DNA from: JADFGZ01 sp965222345
GTDB taxonomy: Bacteria > Acidobacteriota > Terriglobia > 2-12-FULL-54-10
NCBI GenBank assembly: GCA_965222345.1
Contig: CBDCTS010000007.1
Span: 1,364,001-1,428,000, forward strand
Reading direction: 5' to 3'
Length of the DNA: 64,000 nt
Shown here: piece after piece, positions 1-7,798 of the stretch
How the letters are laid out: every line of letters begins with the position of its first letter
Position numbering within the stretch: position 1 is the first letter of the stretch
The notes under the pieces: generated by a model
Seen by the model: only the letters and a program-made list of their open reading frames with translations
Databases searched by the model: none
What the model was told of the DNA's origin: nothing
Translations under genes and position numbers: made by a program

Positions 1-1517
1 TGGACATCCCGCAGGAGGCTTCCGGCGCGGTGGAGGCAGCCCGCGAGAAATTGATCGAGTTGATTGCGGAAGGCAGTGACGCCTACATGGAAGAATTTTT
101 CGAAAAGGAAACCCTCGATCCGGATCATGCCATCCAGGGTTTGAAGGAGGCCATCGCAGCCGGAAAAATGTTCCCCATTCTGTGCGCCTCGGCCTCCAAC
201 CTGGTGGGAATCGACCTGCTGTTGGATTTCGTGACGGAATTCGCCCCCTCGCCGGTGGACCGGAACTCGATTCAAGGAACCCTGCCCGGAGGCGAGGCAA
301 CAGAGCGCAAAATTTCCGATGAGGAGCCGGTCTCTCTTTTTGTTTTCAAGACGATGGCGGATGCCTTTGCAGGACGAGTCACCTGCTATAAAGTCCAATC
401 GGGCGTCCTGTCGAACGATGCCAGCCTGGTCAATTTCAATAAAGGAGGCGCTGAACGGCTGGCGCACATCGCTTTATTGCAGGGCAGAACGACTGCCGTT
501 GTGCCGGAATTGCATGCCGGCGACATCGGGTCGGTCGCTAAAATGAAAGAAACCTTGACCGGGGATACCCTGGGAAGCAAAGCCGCGCCCATTCTCTACC
601 CACCGGTAAAGCTGCCGGAACCGGCCATCAGCTTCGCTATCGCCCCGAACTCGCGGGGAGACGAGGACCGCCTGGGCACCTCCCTGCATAAGATTCTGGA
701 AGAAGACATCTCACTGCGGTTTTATCGAGACCCCCAAACCAAAGAATTTCTGCTGGCGGGAACCGGACAGCAGCACGTGGAGGTTATCGTATCCCGCCTC
801 AAGAAACGCTACAACGTGGAAGTCACTCTGAAAGCTCCCAAGGTGCCCTACCGGGAAACGATTCGCGGCAAGGCCGACGTGCAGGGAAGGTACAAGAAGC
901 AAACCGGAGGACACGGCCAGTTTGGCGATTGCAGAATCAGGCTGGAACCGCTCCCGAGGGGAGAGAAGTTCGAGTTCGTCAATGAAATCTTCGGCGGCTC
1001 GATCCCCAAACAATACATCCCGGCAGTGGAAAAAGGAATCGTGGAGACAGCCGAGAAAGGGTTTCTGGCAGGCTTCCCGGTTGTGGATTTCCGGGTGACC
1101 CTGTACGACGGCTCCTATCACACGGTGGACTCCTCGGAGATGGCTTTCAAGGTGGCCGGTTCGATGGCTTTCAAGAAAGCCCTGGAGCAGGCCAAAGCGG
1201 TTCTGCTGGAACCGATTATGAATGTGGACGTCTATGCTCCCACCGCTTACTCCGGCGATTTGATCGGTGACTTGAATAGCCGCCGCGGGCGCATTCAGGG
1301 AATGGACACTCAAGGCGACCGGCAGGTGATCAAATCCCAGGCGCCCATGGCGGAGATGCTGAGCTACGCTTCGGACCTGACTTCCATGACTCAGGGGCGA
1401 GGAAGCTTTTCCATGGAGTTTTCCCACTACGCCGTTGTTCCGCATCAAATCGGCGAAAAGATAGTCGCTGCCGCCAAGGCGGCGCGAAGCGGGGAAGATG
1501 CCGAGGAAGAGAGTTAA
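1..1517 (+). CDS. fusA: Elongation factor G-like GTPase, 3' part
   Basis: The frame is open from the window edge, so the N-terminal GTPase core is cut off. What remains covers the end of the G domain, domain II (a beta-barrel near residues 100-190 of the visible part) and domains III-V, including the domain IV region with GHGQFGDCRIRLEP and IPKQYIPAVEKG, and an SYHTVDSSEMAFK segment. EF-G drives ribosomal translocation and, with RRF, ribosome recycling in the cytoplasm. The short acidic stretch around AYMEEFFEKETLD resembles EF-G-like (EF-G2/FusA2) paralogues, so this need not be the main fusA; no rpsL, rpsG or tuf gene is adjacent. The last 92 bases region (end of the gene plus leader) is repeated about 440 bp downstream. 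Confidence 0.93.
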   Translation, partial: DIPQEASGAVEAAREKLIELIAEGSDAYMEEFFEKETLDPDHAIQGLKEAIAAGKMFPILCASASNLVGIDLLLDFVTEFAPSPVDRNSIQGTLPGGEATERKISDEEPVSLFVFKTMADAFAGRVTCYKVQSGVLSNDASLVNFNKGGAERLAHIALLQGRTTAVVPELHAGDIGSVAKMKETLTGDTLGSKAAPILYPPVKLPEPAISFAIAPNSRGDEDRLGTSLHKILEEDISLRFYRDPQTKEFLLAGTGQQHVEVIVSRLKKRYNVEVTLKAPKVPYRETIRGKADVQGRYKKQTGGHGQFGDCRIRLEPLPRGEKFEFVNEIFGGSIPKQYIPAVEKGIVETAEKGFLAGFPVVDFRVTLYDGSYHTVDSSEMAFKVAGSMAFKKALEQAKAVLLEPIMNVDVYAPTAYSGDLIGDLNSRRGRIQGMDTQGDRQVIKSQAPMAEMLSYASDLTSMTQGRGSFSMEFSHYAVVPHQIGEKIVAAAKAARSGEDAEEES

Positions 1518-1567
1518 CGCTCCCGGGAAACGCGGCGGAAACGATTATCCAGCGAATCTCCGATCAT
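1476..1567 (+). repeat. 92-bp direct repeat, copy 1 (EF-G gene 3' end)
   Basis: The last 14 codons of the EF-G-like gene plus the following 50 bp recur without indels at 1913-2004. I count about nine mismatches, so roughly 90% identity. The two copies bracket the small secreted-protein gene at 1613-1870. Confidence 0.9.
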
Positions 1568-1612
1568 CGGTACAACAACCAACGACGCCCGCAAAGCGAA
1601 GAGGAAAACACA

Positions 1613-1870
1613 ATGAGGATCGACAGGACAACGAAAGCGTTACTCGCCCTGATTGCGATGGCTCTTTTTTTGAACGCCCTTGTTCCGCTCACCCAGCCTG
1701 CCGCAGTGCATGCTCAAGGCGCAGCTACCGAGCTCCGTTTGGCGCAGATTTCTAACGATTTGAGACAGGTTTCCAGTCATTTGAGTCAGATTTCCGGTCA
1801 TCTGGATCAGCTTTCCAGTGATACCAGACAGATTTCCAATGGGTTCTGCTCGAATGATAAACTCTGCTGA
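1613..1870 (+). CDS. Small exported protein with heptad-like repeats
   Basis: This 85-residue protein has a clear Sec signal peptide: a positive start (MRIDRTTK), a hydrophobic core (ALLALIAMALFLNALV) and a likely AxA cleavage site near VHAQG. The mature part is about 50 residues with a repeating polar pattern (LRQVSSHLSQISGHLDQL), suggesting a short amphipathic helix or coiled coil, and ends with two cysteines (FCSNDKLC). A purine-rich stretch (GAGGAAAACACA) precedes the ATG. I recognise no family. It lies wholly between the two copies of a repeat derived from the EF-G gene, so it may have arrived by the same duplication event. Confidence 0.65.
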   Translation: MRIDRTTKALLALIAMALFLNALVPLTQPAAVHAQGAATELRLAQISNDLRQVSSHLSQISGHLDQLSSDTRQISNGFCSNDKLC

Positions 1871-1912
1871 AGCTGGCGGCCCCGTGGAAAGAACAGCAAA
1901 GGTTAAATGCTG

Positions 1913-2004
1913 AAGGCGGCGCGAAGCGGGGAAGATGCCGGGGAAGCGAGTTAACGATTCCGGGAAACGCGGCAGGAACGGTTATCCAGAGAATTTCCGA
2001 TCAT
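1913..2004 (+). repeat. 92-bp direct repeat, copy 2 (EF-G gene tail remnant)
   Basis: This is the diverged second copy of 1476-1567. It still contains the EF-G stop-codon region but has no gene upstream of it. A relic of IS1380 starts about 8 bp after it. Confidence 0.88.
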
Positions 2005-2011
2005 TGCAATA

Positions 2012-2297
2012 CCAGATTTCCTTTAGGAACTATCAGCGACAACCTTCTGCTGACCTCCAACGTCAATATTGATGCAGGTTTCAGGAGAGCAACGCCGAAT
2101 GGTTGAGAGTAAGAAAGAGCCGTTTGAGCTGTCGTTCAACCGGTTTCTGCGGGTCGGGTTTCAAGGATCGCGAGTGACTTCCAGCGGCGGATTGATTTTG
2201 GTGCGAGAGTTGGACGAACGATTGGGACTCGGGGAACTCATCGAACAGTACCTAGTCGACTCCCGGGCAAATAATGCACGATTCTCCTTTACGGACC
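2012..2297 (+). mobile_element. IS1380 relic: left end and first 66 transposase codons
   Basis: The sequence resembles the left end of the IS1380 elements at 3294 and 40739: a CCAGATTTCC-like terminus, then the CCTCCAACGTCAATATTGATG leader motif. A transposase start follows (from about 2099, MVESKKEPFELSFNRFLRVG), parallel to the first residues of the full copies. Homology stops abruptly after the SFTDL segment near 2297 and the frame ends at 2326 in unrelated sequence (SKWIIKPK). It is clearly older than the intact copies, since many positions differ. The relic sits just upstream of the P-loop ATPase gene and may supply part of its leader. Confidence 0.85.
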
Positions 2298-2353
2298 TTA
2301 GCAAGTGGATCATTAAACCGAAGTGAGGAAGAGCACAGGAGTAGAGACAGATA

Positions 2354-3319
2354 ATGACTCATCAAAATAAGACTCTGTTGGGTTTTCTCAATAGTCTCGA
2401 TCTGGGATCCTCAGTCGCCGAATCGGATACGCTGCTTGAGGCTGCAAGGATTGAAACCTCCGCGTACGCCGATCTCTTGAATGACCGTGTTGACCTCATT
2501 CCTGGAACAAAAGGCTCGGGCAAGAGTGCTCTCTTCCGAATCTTCGTTGACTTTCTTCCCGATCATCTATTGCAGCAACGGAAGATTGTCATCGCCCATG
2601 GCATCCGGGCTCCTGGCGACCCTGTTTTCCATGTTTTCAAGGATAGGTTCGAGAAACTTTCGGAGGAGGAATTTGTAAGCTTCTGGTGCATCTATCTGGT
2701 TTCGCTTGCACACGAACAGTTTATCAAGGCCCAGCAATACCGTATATTTCTGAATGATGCAGCTGCAGAAATTAGGAAATTTCAGGAAGCCTGCACGAGA
2801 GCAAAAATACCAGAAATCACAGCCCCGAAATCCCTACGGGACATCCTTGAGTGGTCCTTATTTGTGCTCGGGTCTTGGCGTCCAAAGGCAAAGTATCTCC
2901 CACCGAATGGCATTGGCGAGTATGAACTTGACCTTTTTGGAAGGACAGATCCAGGAAACCCGAAGACGAACGAGACACCAGACCACTCGTCCCCAAAGTA
3001 TGTAAATGACATCAAGGACAGTTTGGAAGCTGTCCTCAAAGCAAGTCGGTTGTCGCTCTGGCTAATGGTTGATCGACTTGATGAGATATTTCCGCGCCGC
3101 TCGGCTGTAGAGAGAAAGGCGTTGCGTGGACTTCTCCGAGCCATGGCATCTTTCTCCTCTTCAAGCATTAGAGTTAAAGTGTTTTTGCGCGATGACATGC
3201 TTGATCAGGTGGTTGGGACCAAAGACGGTTTCACTGCGCTCACACACATAACAGCACGGAAGGCAGACACCCTTCGTTGGACTGAAGATCAAACCCGCAT
3301 TTCCCGTTTGAAATCGTAG
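2354..3319 (+). CDS. N-terminal fragment of the split P-loop ATPase
   Basis: The fragment encodes about 313 native residues, then eight residues read from the IS1380 left end (TRISRLKS) before a stop. Walker A is at residues 51-58 and Walker B near residues 239-247. A GAGGAAGAGCACAGGAG leader gives a purine-rich ribosome site before the ATG. If translated it would be a truncated ATPase lacking its C-terminal third. Confidence 0.8.
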   Translation: MTHQNKTLLGFLNSLDLGSSVAESDTLLEAARIETSAYADLLNDRVDLIPGTKGSGKSALFRIFVDFLPDHLLQQRKIVIAHGIRAPGDPVFHVFKDRFEKLSEEEFVSFWCIYLVSLAHEQFIKAQQYRIFLNDAAAEIRKFQEACTRAKIPEITAPKSLRDILEWSLFVLGSWRPKAKYLPPNGIGEYELDLFGRTDPGNPKTNETPDHSSPKYVNDIKDSLEAVLKASRLSLWLMVDRLDEIFPRRSAVERKALRGLLRAMASFSSSSIRVKVFLRDDMLDQVVGTKDGFTALTHITARKADTLRWTEDQTRISRLKS

Positions 3320-4951
3320 AAGCAACCCTCGACTAACCTCCAACATCAATATTGATGCGGGTTCCAGCATCAACATTGCATTCCGGAGGTGTATACCTAA
3401 TGGGTGAGAGCCAAAAACAGGCATTTCAACTGTCATTCAACCGGTTTTTGCGGGTTGCCTTTCAAGGATCGCGAGTGACATCCAACGGTGGGCTGATTCT
3501 GGTGCGAGAGCTGGACGAGCGATTGGGATTCGATGAACTCGTCGAACAGCACTTGACCGACTCTCGGGCAAACAATGCGCGGTTGTCTTTTGCGGACCTA
3601 CTTCGACAGTCGGTCTACAGCCGTCTGGCTGGATACGAGGATGTGAACGATGCCGAGCGGCTATCTCAGGACCCGGCGTTGCGGCTGATCGGTTCGGAGA
3701 AGATTTGGGATCGAGGGGCGGCTCTGACTTCTCGGTTGCAGACCTTCGAGACGGAGATGCTGGCTGAGGAAGGGAACTTCGCAGGGCTGGCACGGGTGAA
3801 CCGGGAACTGATCGGCAGAGCAGAAGCAATCCATTCGCACTACCGAACTGTGCTGGACATGGATTCGACCGAGATTCCGGTCTACGGGGAGCAGGAGAAT
3901 AGCGCCTACAACGGGCACTTCGAGTCCACCTGCTATCACCCCCTGCTGTTATTCAATCGAGACGGCGACTGTCTGGCTGCCAAATTGCGACCGGGCAACG
4001 TCCACAGCGCCGAGGAATGGGAAGAACTTCTCCTGCCGGAGATCGAGCGGCAGCAGAAGCGGGGCAAGGAGGTGGTATTTCGTGCCGACGCGGCCTTTGC
4101 GAAGCCGGAGATTTACGAGGCGTTGGAGAAGCGGGGTGTGAAGTATGCCATCCGCATCCCTTCCAACGAGAACCTCCAGCGGGACATCGAGGAGTTGCTG
4201 AAACGTCCGGTAGGAAGGCCGGGCCAGAAGCCGTTGGTGGAGTACAAGGGGTTTCTGTACCAAGCCGAGAGTTGGAAGACGGCCCGACGGGTGGTAGCCA
4301 AGGTAGAACATCATCCGGGGGAGTTGTTCCCGCGAGTGGGGTTCATTGTGACGAACCTGACGCTTCCGAGTCGAGCGGTGGTGCGGTTCTATAATAAGCG
4401 AGGGACAGCAGAGCAGTGGATTAAGGAAGGCAAGCAGGCGGTGAAGATGACGCGGCTCAGTTGCCATCGGTTCCGGTCCAACGAGGTACGGCTGTGGCTG
4501 ACCATCATTGCCTATAATCTGGGAAATCTGTGGCGGCGACTGGTGCTGCCACAGAGAATCGGGAACTGGTCCTTGACGAGCTTGCAGCAGCGGTTGGTGA
4601 AAACCGGAGGACGCCTGATTAAGCATGCCCGCTACTATTGGCTATTGCTGGCAGAGAGCCATCTGACTCGGCGGCTGTTTGCCAGCATGCTGGGGCGGAT
4701 AAATGGGCTGTCGCTTCCGTCGGGATAGCCTAGCCTGCGGCACCCAATAAAATGATTCCGATATCCCCCGGGAATGGAGGGGTGTCTGAAAAAGCTGGTT
4801 CTGGAAGCCGAGGCGATGGGTTTTTGGGGACTCGGAAAGAGCGGCTGGAAGCCGCTGGCAGTATCTCGGAGAAAATATTGGGCTGGAAGTGCTCAGTTGA
4901 AGGCCAACGGGTTTATACTCACGAGTCGGAGGGCCAAAAAACTAATTCCGG
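3294..4951 (+). mobile_element. IS1380-family insertion sequence, copy 1 (complete)
   Basis: The element starts CCCGCATTTCCC and ends AACTAATTCCGG. The termini are imperfect inverted repeats (CCCGCATTT against CCGGAATTA read inwards). It is flanked by the 5-bp target duplication TCAAA at 3289-3293 and 4952-4956, which fits this family. It carries one transposase gene and about 220 bp of non-coding right end. The segment 4053-4951 is identical, as far as I can read, to 43656-44554. Confidence 0.9.
3400..4728 (+). CDS. IS1380-family DDE transposase, copy 1
   Basis: This 442-residue transposase catalyses cut-and-paste movement of the element. I chose ATG 3400 (MGESQKQAFQLSFNRF) because GGAGGTG lies 9 bases upstream; an earlier in-frame ATG at 3352 has no such site. 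The catalytic acids fit the family: D in VLDMDSTEIPVYG, D in VVFRADAAFAKPEIYEAL and E in NKRGTAEQWIKEGKQAVKM. The C-terminal NEVRLWLTIIAYNLGNLWRR block is also typical. The gene appears intact. Confidence 0.93.
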   Translation: MGESQKQAFQLSFNRFLRVAFQGSRVTSNGGLILVRELDERLGFDELVEQHLTDSRANNARLSFADLLRQSVYSRLAGYEDVNDAERLSQDPALRLIGSEKIWDRGAALTSRLQTFETEMLAEEGNFAGLARVNRELIGRAEAIHSHYRTVLDMDSTEIPVYGEQENSAYNGHFESTCYHPLLLFNRDGDCLAAKLRPGNVHSAEEWEELLLPEIERQQKRGKEVVFRADAAFAKPEIYEALEKRGVKYAIRIPSNENLQRDIEELLKRPVGRPGQKPLVEYKGFLYQAESWKTARRVVAKVEHHPGELFPRVGFIVTNLTLPSRAVVRFYNKRGTAEQWIKEGKQAVKMTRLSCHRFRSNEVRLWLTIIAYNLGNLWRRLVLPQRIGNWSLTSLQQRLVKTGGRLIKHARYYWLLLAESHLTRRLFASMLGRINGLSLPSG

Positions 4952-5051
4952 TCAAATCCTCACGATGGTTGTAAAAAGATTCATGGCCAACAGTGAGCTT
5001 GCCGACTATCTTCATGTCGATCCGGAACAGTTAGAAGCAAGTGCCGGTGAT

Positions 5052-6270
5052 CTCAACGGGTCGATGCAACACTTTACCCTAAAGGAGAAGGTGAAGTGTA
5101 TGCGGAAGAAACAAAAGAGGCAGCGGCGAAGTTTGACAGTAACGGAGCTGGTGGAGGTCTGGGATCGGTGGCAGCAGGGTGAGTCTTCCAAAGCGATCGG
5201 ACGTGTGCTTGGGAGAGAACCGTCATCTGTGTACGCCGTGCTTTTGCGCCACGGGGGTATCCGTCCCCGCTCCCGATGCCGCTCACGCCGGGTGCTGACT
5301 TTGGCCGAGCGGGAGGAGATTTCCAGAGGCATTGCGGCGAAGCGATCGATCCGATCGATTGCCGTGTTGTTGGGTCGTTCCCCGTCGACCCTCAGCCGGG
5401 AGGTGGGTCGCAATGGAGGCTATGCCAGCTATCGGGCGTCGGAGGCCGATCAGCGGGCCTGGGATCGGGCTCGCCGCCCGAAATCATGTCGACTGGTCCG
5501 TTGTCCGCGGTTGCGTCAGCTTGTGGAAGAGAAGCTGCGAGAGGTCTGGTCGCCCGAGCAGATCGCCGGCTGGATGAAGCGCACGTATCCAGAGGATAAG
5601 TCGGTTCAGGTATCTCACGAAACGATCTATCGTAGCCTTTTTATTCAGGCCCGCGGGGCTCTGAAGAAAGAGCTGGCTCAGTATCTGCGGTCCAGGCGAA
5701 CGATTCGCCGGTCCCGGCATGCCAGCCGGAAAGGCCATGGGAAGGGACAGATCGCCGACATCGTATCGATCCGGGAGCGCCCGGTTGCAGTGGAAGATCG
5801 TGCGGTGCCGGGTCACTGGGAAGGCGATCTAATCGCCGGATCGACAAACAGCTACATTGCGACTCTGGTGGAACGTCATTCGCGTTACGTGATGTTGGCG
5901 AAAGTGGCCAGCAAGGAAACAGAAACCGTTGTGTCCACGCTGATCCAACAGGCCAGGCAACTACCGACGGAACTTTACAAATCGCTGACCTGGGATCGGG
6001 GTCTGGAAATGGCGGATCACAAGCGGTTCACATTGGCGACCGACATTGACGTCTACTTCTGCGATCCGAAAAGTCCATGGCAGCGCGGATCGAACGAGAA
6101 CACCAATGGACTGCTCCGATATTATTTCCCCAAACGGACGGACTTGTCGGTACACTCCCAGGAGTATCTGGATCAGATTGCGCGCCAGCTCAACGAACGG
6201 CCCCGCAAGACGCTGGAGTTTGAAACTCCAGCCGAACGATTCAATGCATGTGTTGCATCGACCCGTTGAG
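5052..6270 (+). mobile_element. IS30-family insertion sequence
   Basis: The two ends carry a 21-bp perfect inverted repeat: CTCAACGGGTCGATGCAACAC at 5052-5072 and its complement at 6250-6270. One IS30-type transposase lies between them. The element interrupts the P-loop ATPase reading frame about 95 bp beyond the IS1380 insertion. I could not define a short target duplication; the true boundary may be a few bases further out. Confidence 0.88.
5100..6269 (+). CDS. IS30-family transposase
   Basis: The protein is 389 residues from ATG 5100, preceded by AAAGGAG about 12 bases upstream. The open frame extends upstream through the terminal repeat into ATPase sequence, so a longer start would be artefactual. 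Two N-terminal helix-turn-helix regions (around SSKAIGRVLGREPSSVYAV and SIRSIAVLLGRSPSTLSREV) are followed by the integrase core with D in GHWEGDLIAG, D in LTWDRGLEMADH and E in SNENTNGLLRYYFPK. The last codons overlap the right inverted repeat. It appears intact and is probably active or recently so. Confidence 0.93.
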   Translation: MRKKQKRQRRSLTVTELVEVWDRWQQGESSKAIGRVLGREPSSVYAVLLRHGGIRPRSRCRSRRVLTLAEREEISRGIAAKRSIRSIAVLLGRSPSTLSREVGRNGGYASYRASEADQRAWDRARRPKSCRLVRCPRLRQLVEEKLREVWSPEQIAGWMKRTYPEDKSVQVSHETIYRSLFIQARGALKKELAQYLRSRRTIRRSRHASRKGHGKGQIADIVSIRERPVAVEDRAVPGHWEGDLIAGSTNSYIATLVERHSRYVMLAKVASKETETVVSTLIQQARQLPTELYKSLTWDRGLEMADHKRFTLATDIDVYFCDPKSPWQRGSNENTNGLLRYYFPKRTDLSVHSQEYLDQIARQLNERPRKTLEFETPAERFNACVASTR

Positions 6271-6782
6271 CTGGCACCTCTTACCGGACGCAGTGTTTCG
6301 GCAAAATATTTCCTCGCACTGTTTTCCAGGGGGACAAACAGAGCCCTACGATTCGTTGGATATACAATCGTTGTGCCGATGGCCGCGGAGTGGTAACTCC
6401 CCGGGATGTTCTAGACCTGTTGACTCCGGCAAAGCAAAAGCAGCAAAATCTCTACGCAGCCGACCTAGATGGCACATCGGGTCCGGTTATTAACGCTGCG
6501 GCGATTCGATATGGGTTTGAAGAACTCTCTAAGCGCAAGCGGCAGACCTACCTTCAAGCTGAGTTCCCACACCTATGGAACGACATTGAGAAGTTTTTGG
6601 GTGGTAAAACCGATTATAGCGCAGCAACGCTTCGGAGACTCCTTGGCTCTGGCTGGAACGATACCGCTGGCCATCTCATGGCTATCGGTTTTTTTTCAAA
6701 ACGTAACAAGGAGGGGGAAGACGTATACTCAATTCCCTTTCTGTATAGACATAGCATGGAACTCACGCAGGGAAAGGCATGA
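6271..6782 (+). pseudogene. C-terminal fragment of the split P-loop ATPase
   Basis: The frame reads from the IS30 edge (TSYRTQCFGKIFPRTVFQG, then TIRWIYNRCADGRGVVTPRD) to the stop at 6780-6782. A GTG at 6390 could give a separate 130-residue product. It matches the tail I recall from Sll1717-like ATPases, ending in FLYRHSMELTQGKA. The next small frame overlaps the stop by 4 bp (ATGA). Confidence 0.8.
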
Positions 6783-6991
6783 AGTCAATGGCAAAATGGC
6801 CAAGGCTTTTCCTAAACCTAAAGTCCGTGGTGAAAAAAGCGCTCAAGAGAATGGGTGTAAGCGCACGGCAACTGGAACAGGTTCAAGGCAAGGTACTTAG
6901 CGTGTGCATAACAGGAGATAACCGTAATACCAGAGCGTCGCAATTTGCTGGAATCGTGCATGATAATCACACCCTAATCCCCAATGGGTGA
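6779..6991 (+). CDS. Small basic hypothetical protein
   Basis: A 70-residue frame starts within the stop codon of the P-loop ATPase (ATGA overlap), the arrangement of a translationally coupled partner. The first 40 residues are basic and helical (MKSMAKWPRLFLNLKSVVKK, then a LEQVQGKV segment). The second half is less protein-like. I recognise no family. It may be a genuine partner of the ATPase or a chance frame. Confidence 0.3.
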   Translation: MKSMAKWPRLFLNLKSVVKKALKRMGVSARQLEQVQGKVLSVCITGDNRNTRASQFAGIVHDNHTLIPNG

Positions 6992-7074
6992 TTTCAATCC
7001 TGAACAGAACTCCCCCGGACGTAAAAATTCGGAAAGAGGTTCTGATTCAGTGGCTACTGCGCAAGGCTGTGAGG

Positions 7075-7509
7075 CTAACCGCCGGATCGGCGGGCCCGGA
7101 CTCTGCGGCGATGGACCTCTTCCATCTCCAATATCTTCTGGTACTGTTCGCTGGTGAGGATGGGTTGCAGCAACTCGTGGCCTCGTTCCCGGCACTGATT
7201 TTCCAGCGCAATCACCTTTTGGGTTTGTTGCCGGATCGCTTCCGGGTCGGCGCCTTCTTGGCGCATCCGGTCCCGCTGCTGCATGGCTTCCTGAATCTGC
7301 CGTAACCGGGGGGCCAGATCGGAATAAACCTTCTCCACTTGGGGCTCCTGCTCAGGATTCAGCTTCAGTTCCTGCTTCACCTCCGGCGTATAGTGACAAG
7401 CGTGCATCTCTACTTCAGCCGCGCGAGCAGGGCTTGCTGCGAGAAAAATCCATCCAGCGAGAAACCATGCGCAGTTGCTGAGCCGAAACACTAATCTGTT
7501 CCTATTCAT
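7075..7509 (-). CDS. Periplasmic Spy/CpxP-like protein
   Basis: The product is 144 residues. I start at 7509 because MNRNRLVFRLSNCAWFLAGW begins a good signal peptide ending near SPARAAE; the longer open frame upstream has no protein-like character. The mature protein is all helical and charged: KLNPEQEPQVEKVYSDLAPR, a central RMRQEGADPEAIRQQTQKV, and a C-terminal LTSEQYQKILEMEE that matches the LTxxQ motif of Spy/CpxP/ZraP-type periplasmic proteins. Those bind misfolded proteins or metals in envelope stress. The call is by motif and size only. A single HACHY segment near the mature start could bind metal. Confidence 0.7.
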   Translation of the reverse strand: MNRNRLVFRLSNCAWFLAGWIFLAASPARAAEVEMHACHYTPEVKQELKLNPEQEPQVEKVYSDLAPRLRQIQEAMQQRDRMRQEGADPEAIRQQTQKVIALENQCRERGHELLQPILTSEQYQKILEMEEVHRRRVRARRSGG

Positions 7510-7798
7510 TGGATATGCCACCTCCCGGCTTCTCGAAATGAACGGTTGGGATCGGCGTTTCCGATCCGCCCTTCCAGGCAGGAAAGCTATATCTTTCTCC
7601 CGGTTGGAACCGTCACCGTCCCAATCCTTACCATTGGGAGGGCGCACCGCCCAGTTCCACTGCCGCCCTTTGGGCTGCGCGCCAAGCCCACCAGCCAGCG
7701 AGGGAGCCGAGTGAACTGCTTCCCCGCCTGGCGCGGTCCTCTGGATATGGATGCCGGCAACATCGGGTTTACAAAATATCCTTATGAGCAAAGCGGCA

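Larger units (their letters stand above)
2354..6782 (+). pseudogene. P-loop ATPase (Sll1717-like) split by IS1380 and IS30
   Basis: One gene is broken into three colinear exon-like pieces: 2354-3293, 4957-5051 and 6271-6782. Removing the IS1380 with one copy of its 5-bp target duplication joins WTEDQ directly to ILTMVVKRFMANSEL in frame. The IS30 then interrupts after ASAG and the frame resumes at 6273 and runs to the stop at 6780. The restored protein would be about 510 residues, the usual size as I remember for Sll1717-type P-loop ATPases. Piece 1 has Walker A (GTKGSGKS) and Walker B (LWLMVDRLDE). Piece 3 has the typical tail with RYGFEELSKRKRQTYLQAEF and IPFLYRHSMELTQGKA. Family assignment is from memory; biological role is unknown to me, possibly defence. 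Both insertions inactivate it. Confidence 0.85.

Noticed and set aside
4752..5099. N-terminal extension of the IS30 transposase
   Set aside because: The extra residues come from the IS1380 right end and a piece of the P-loop ATPase, so the extension is an accident of in-frame insertion.
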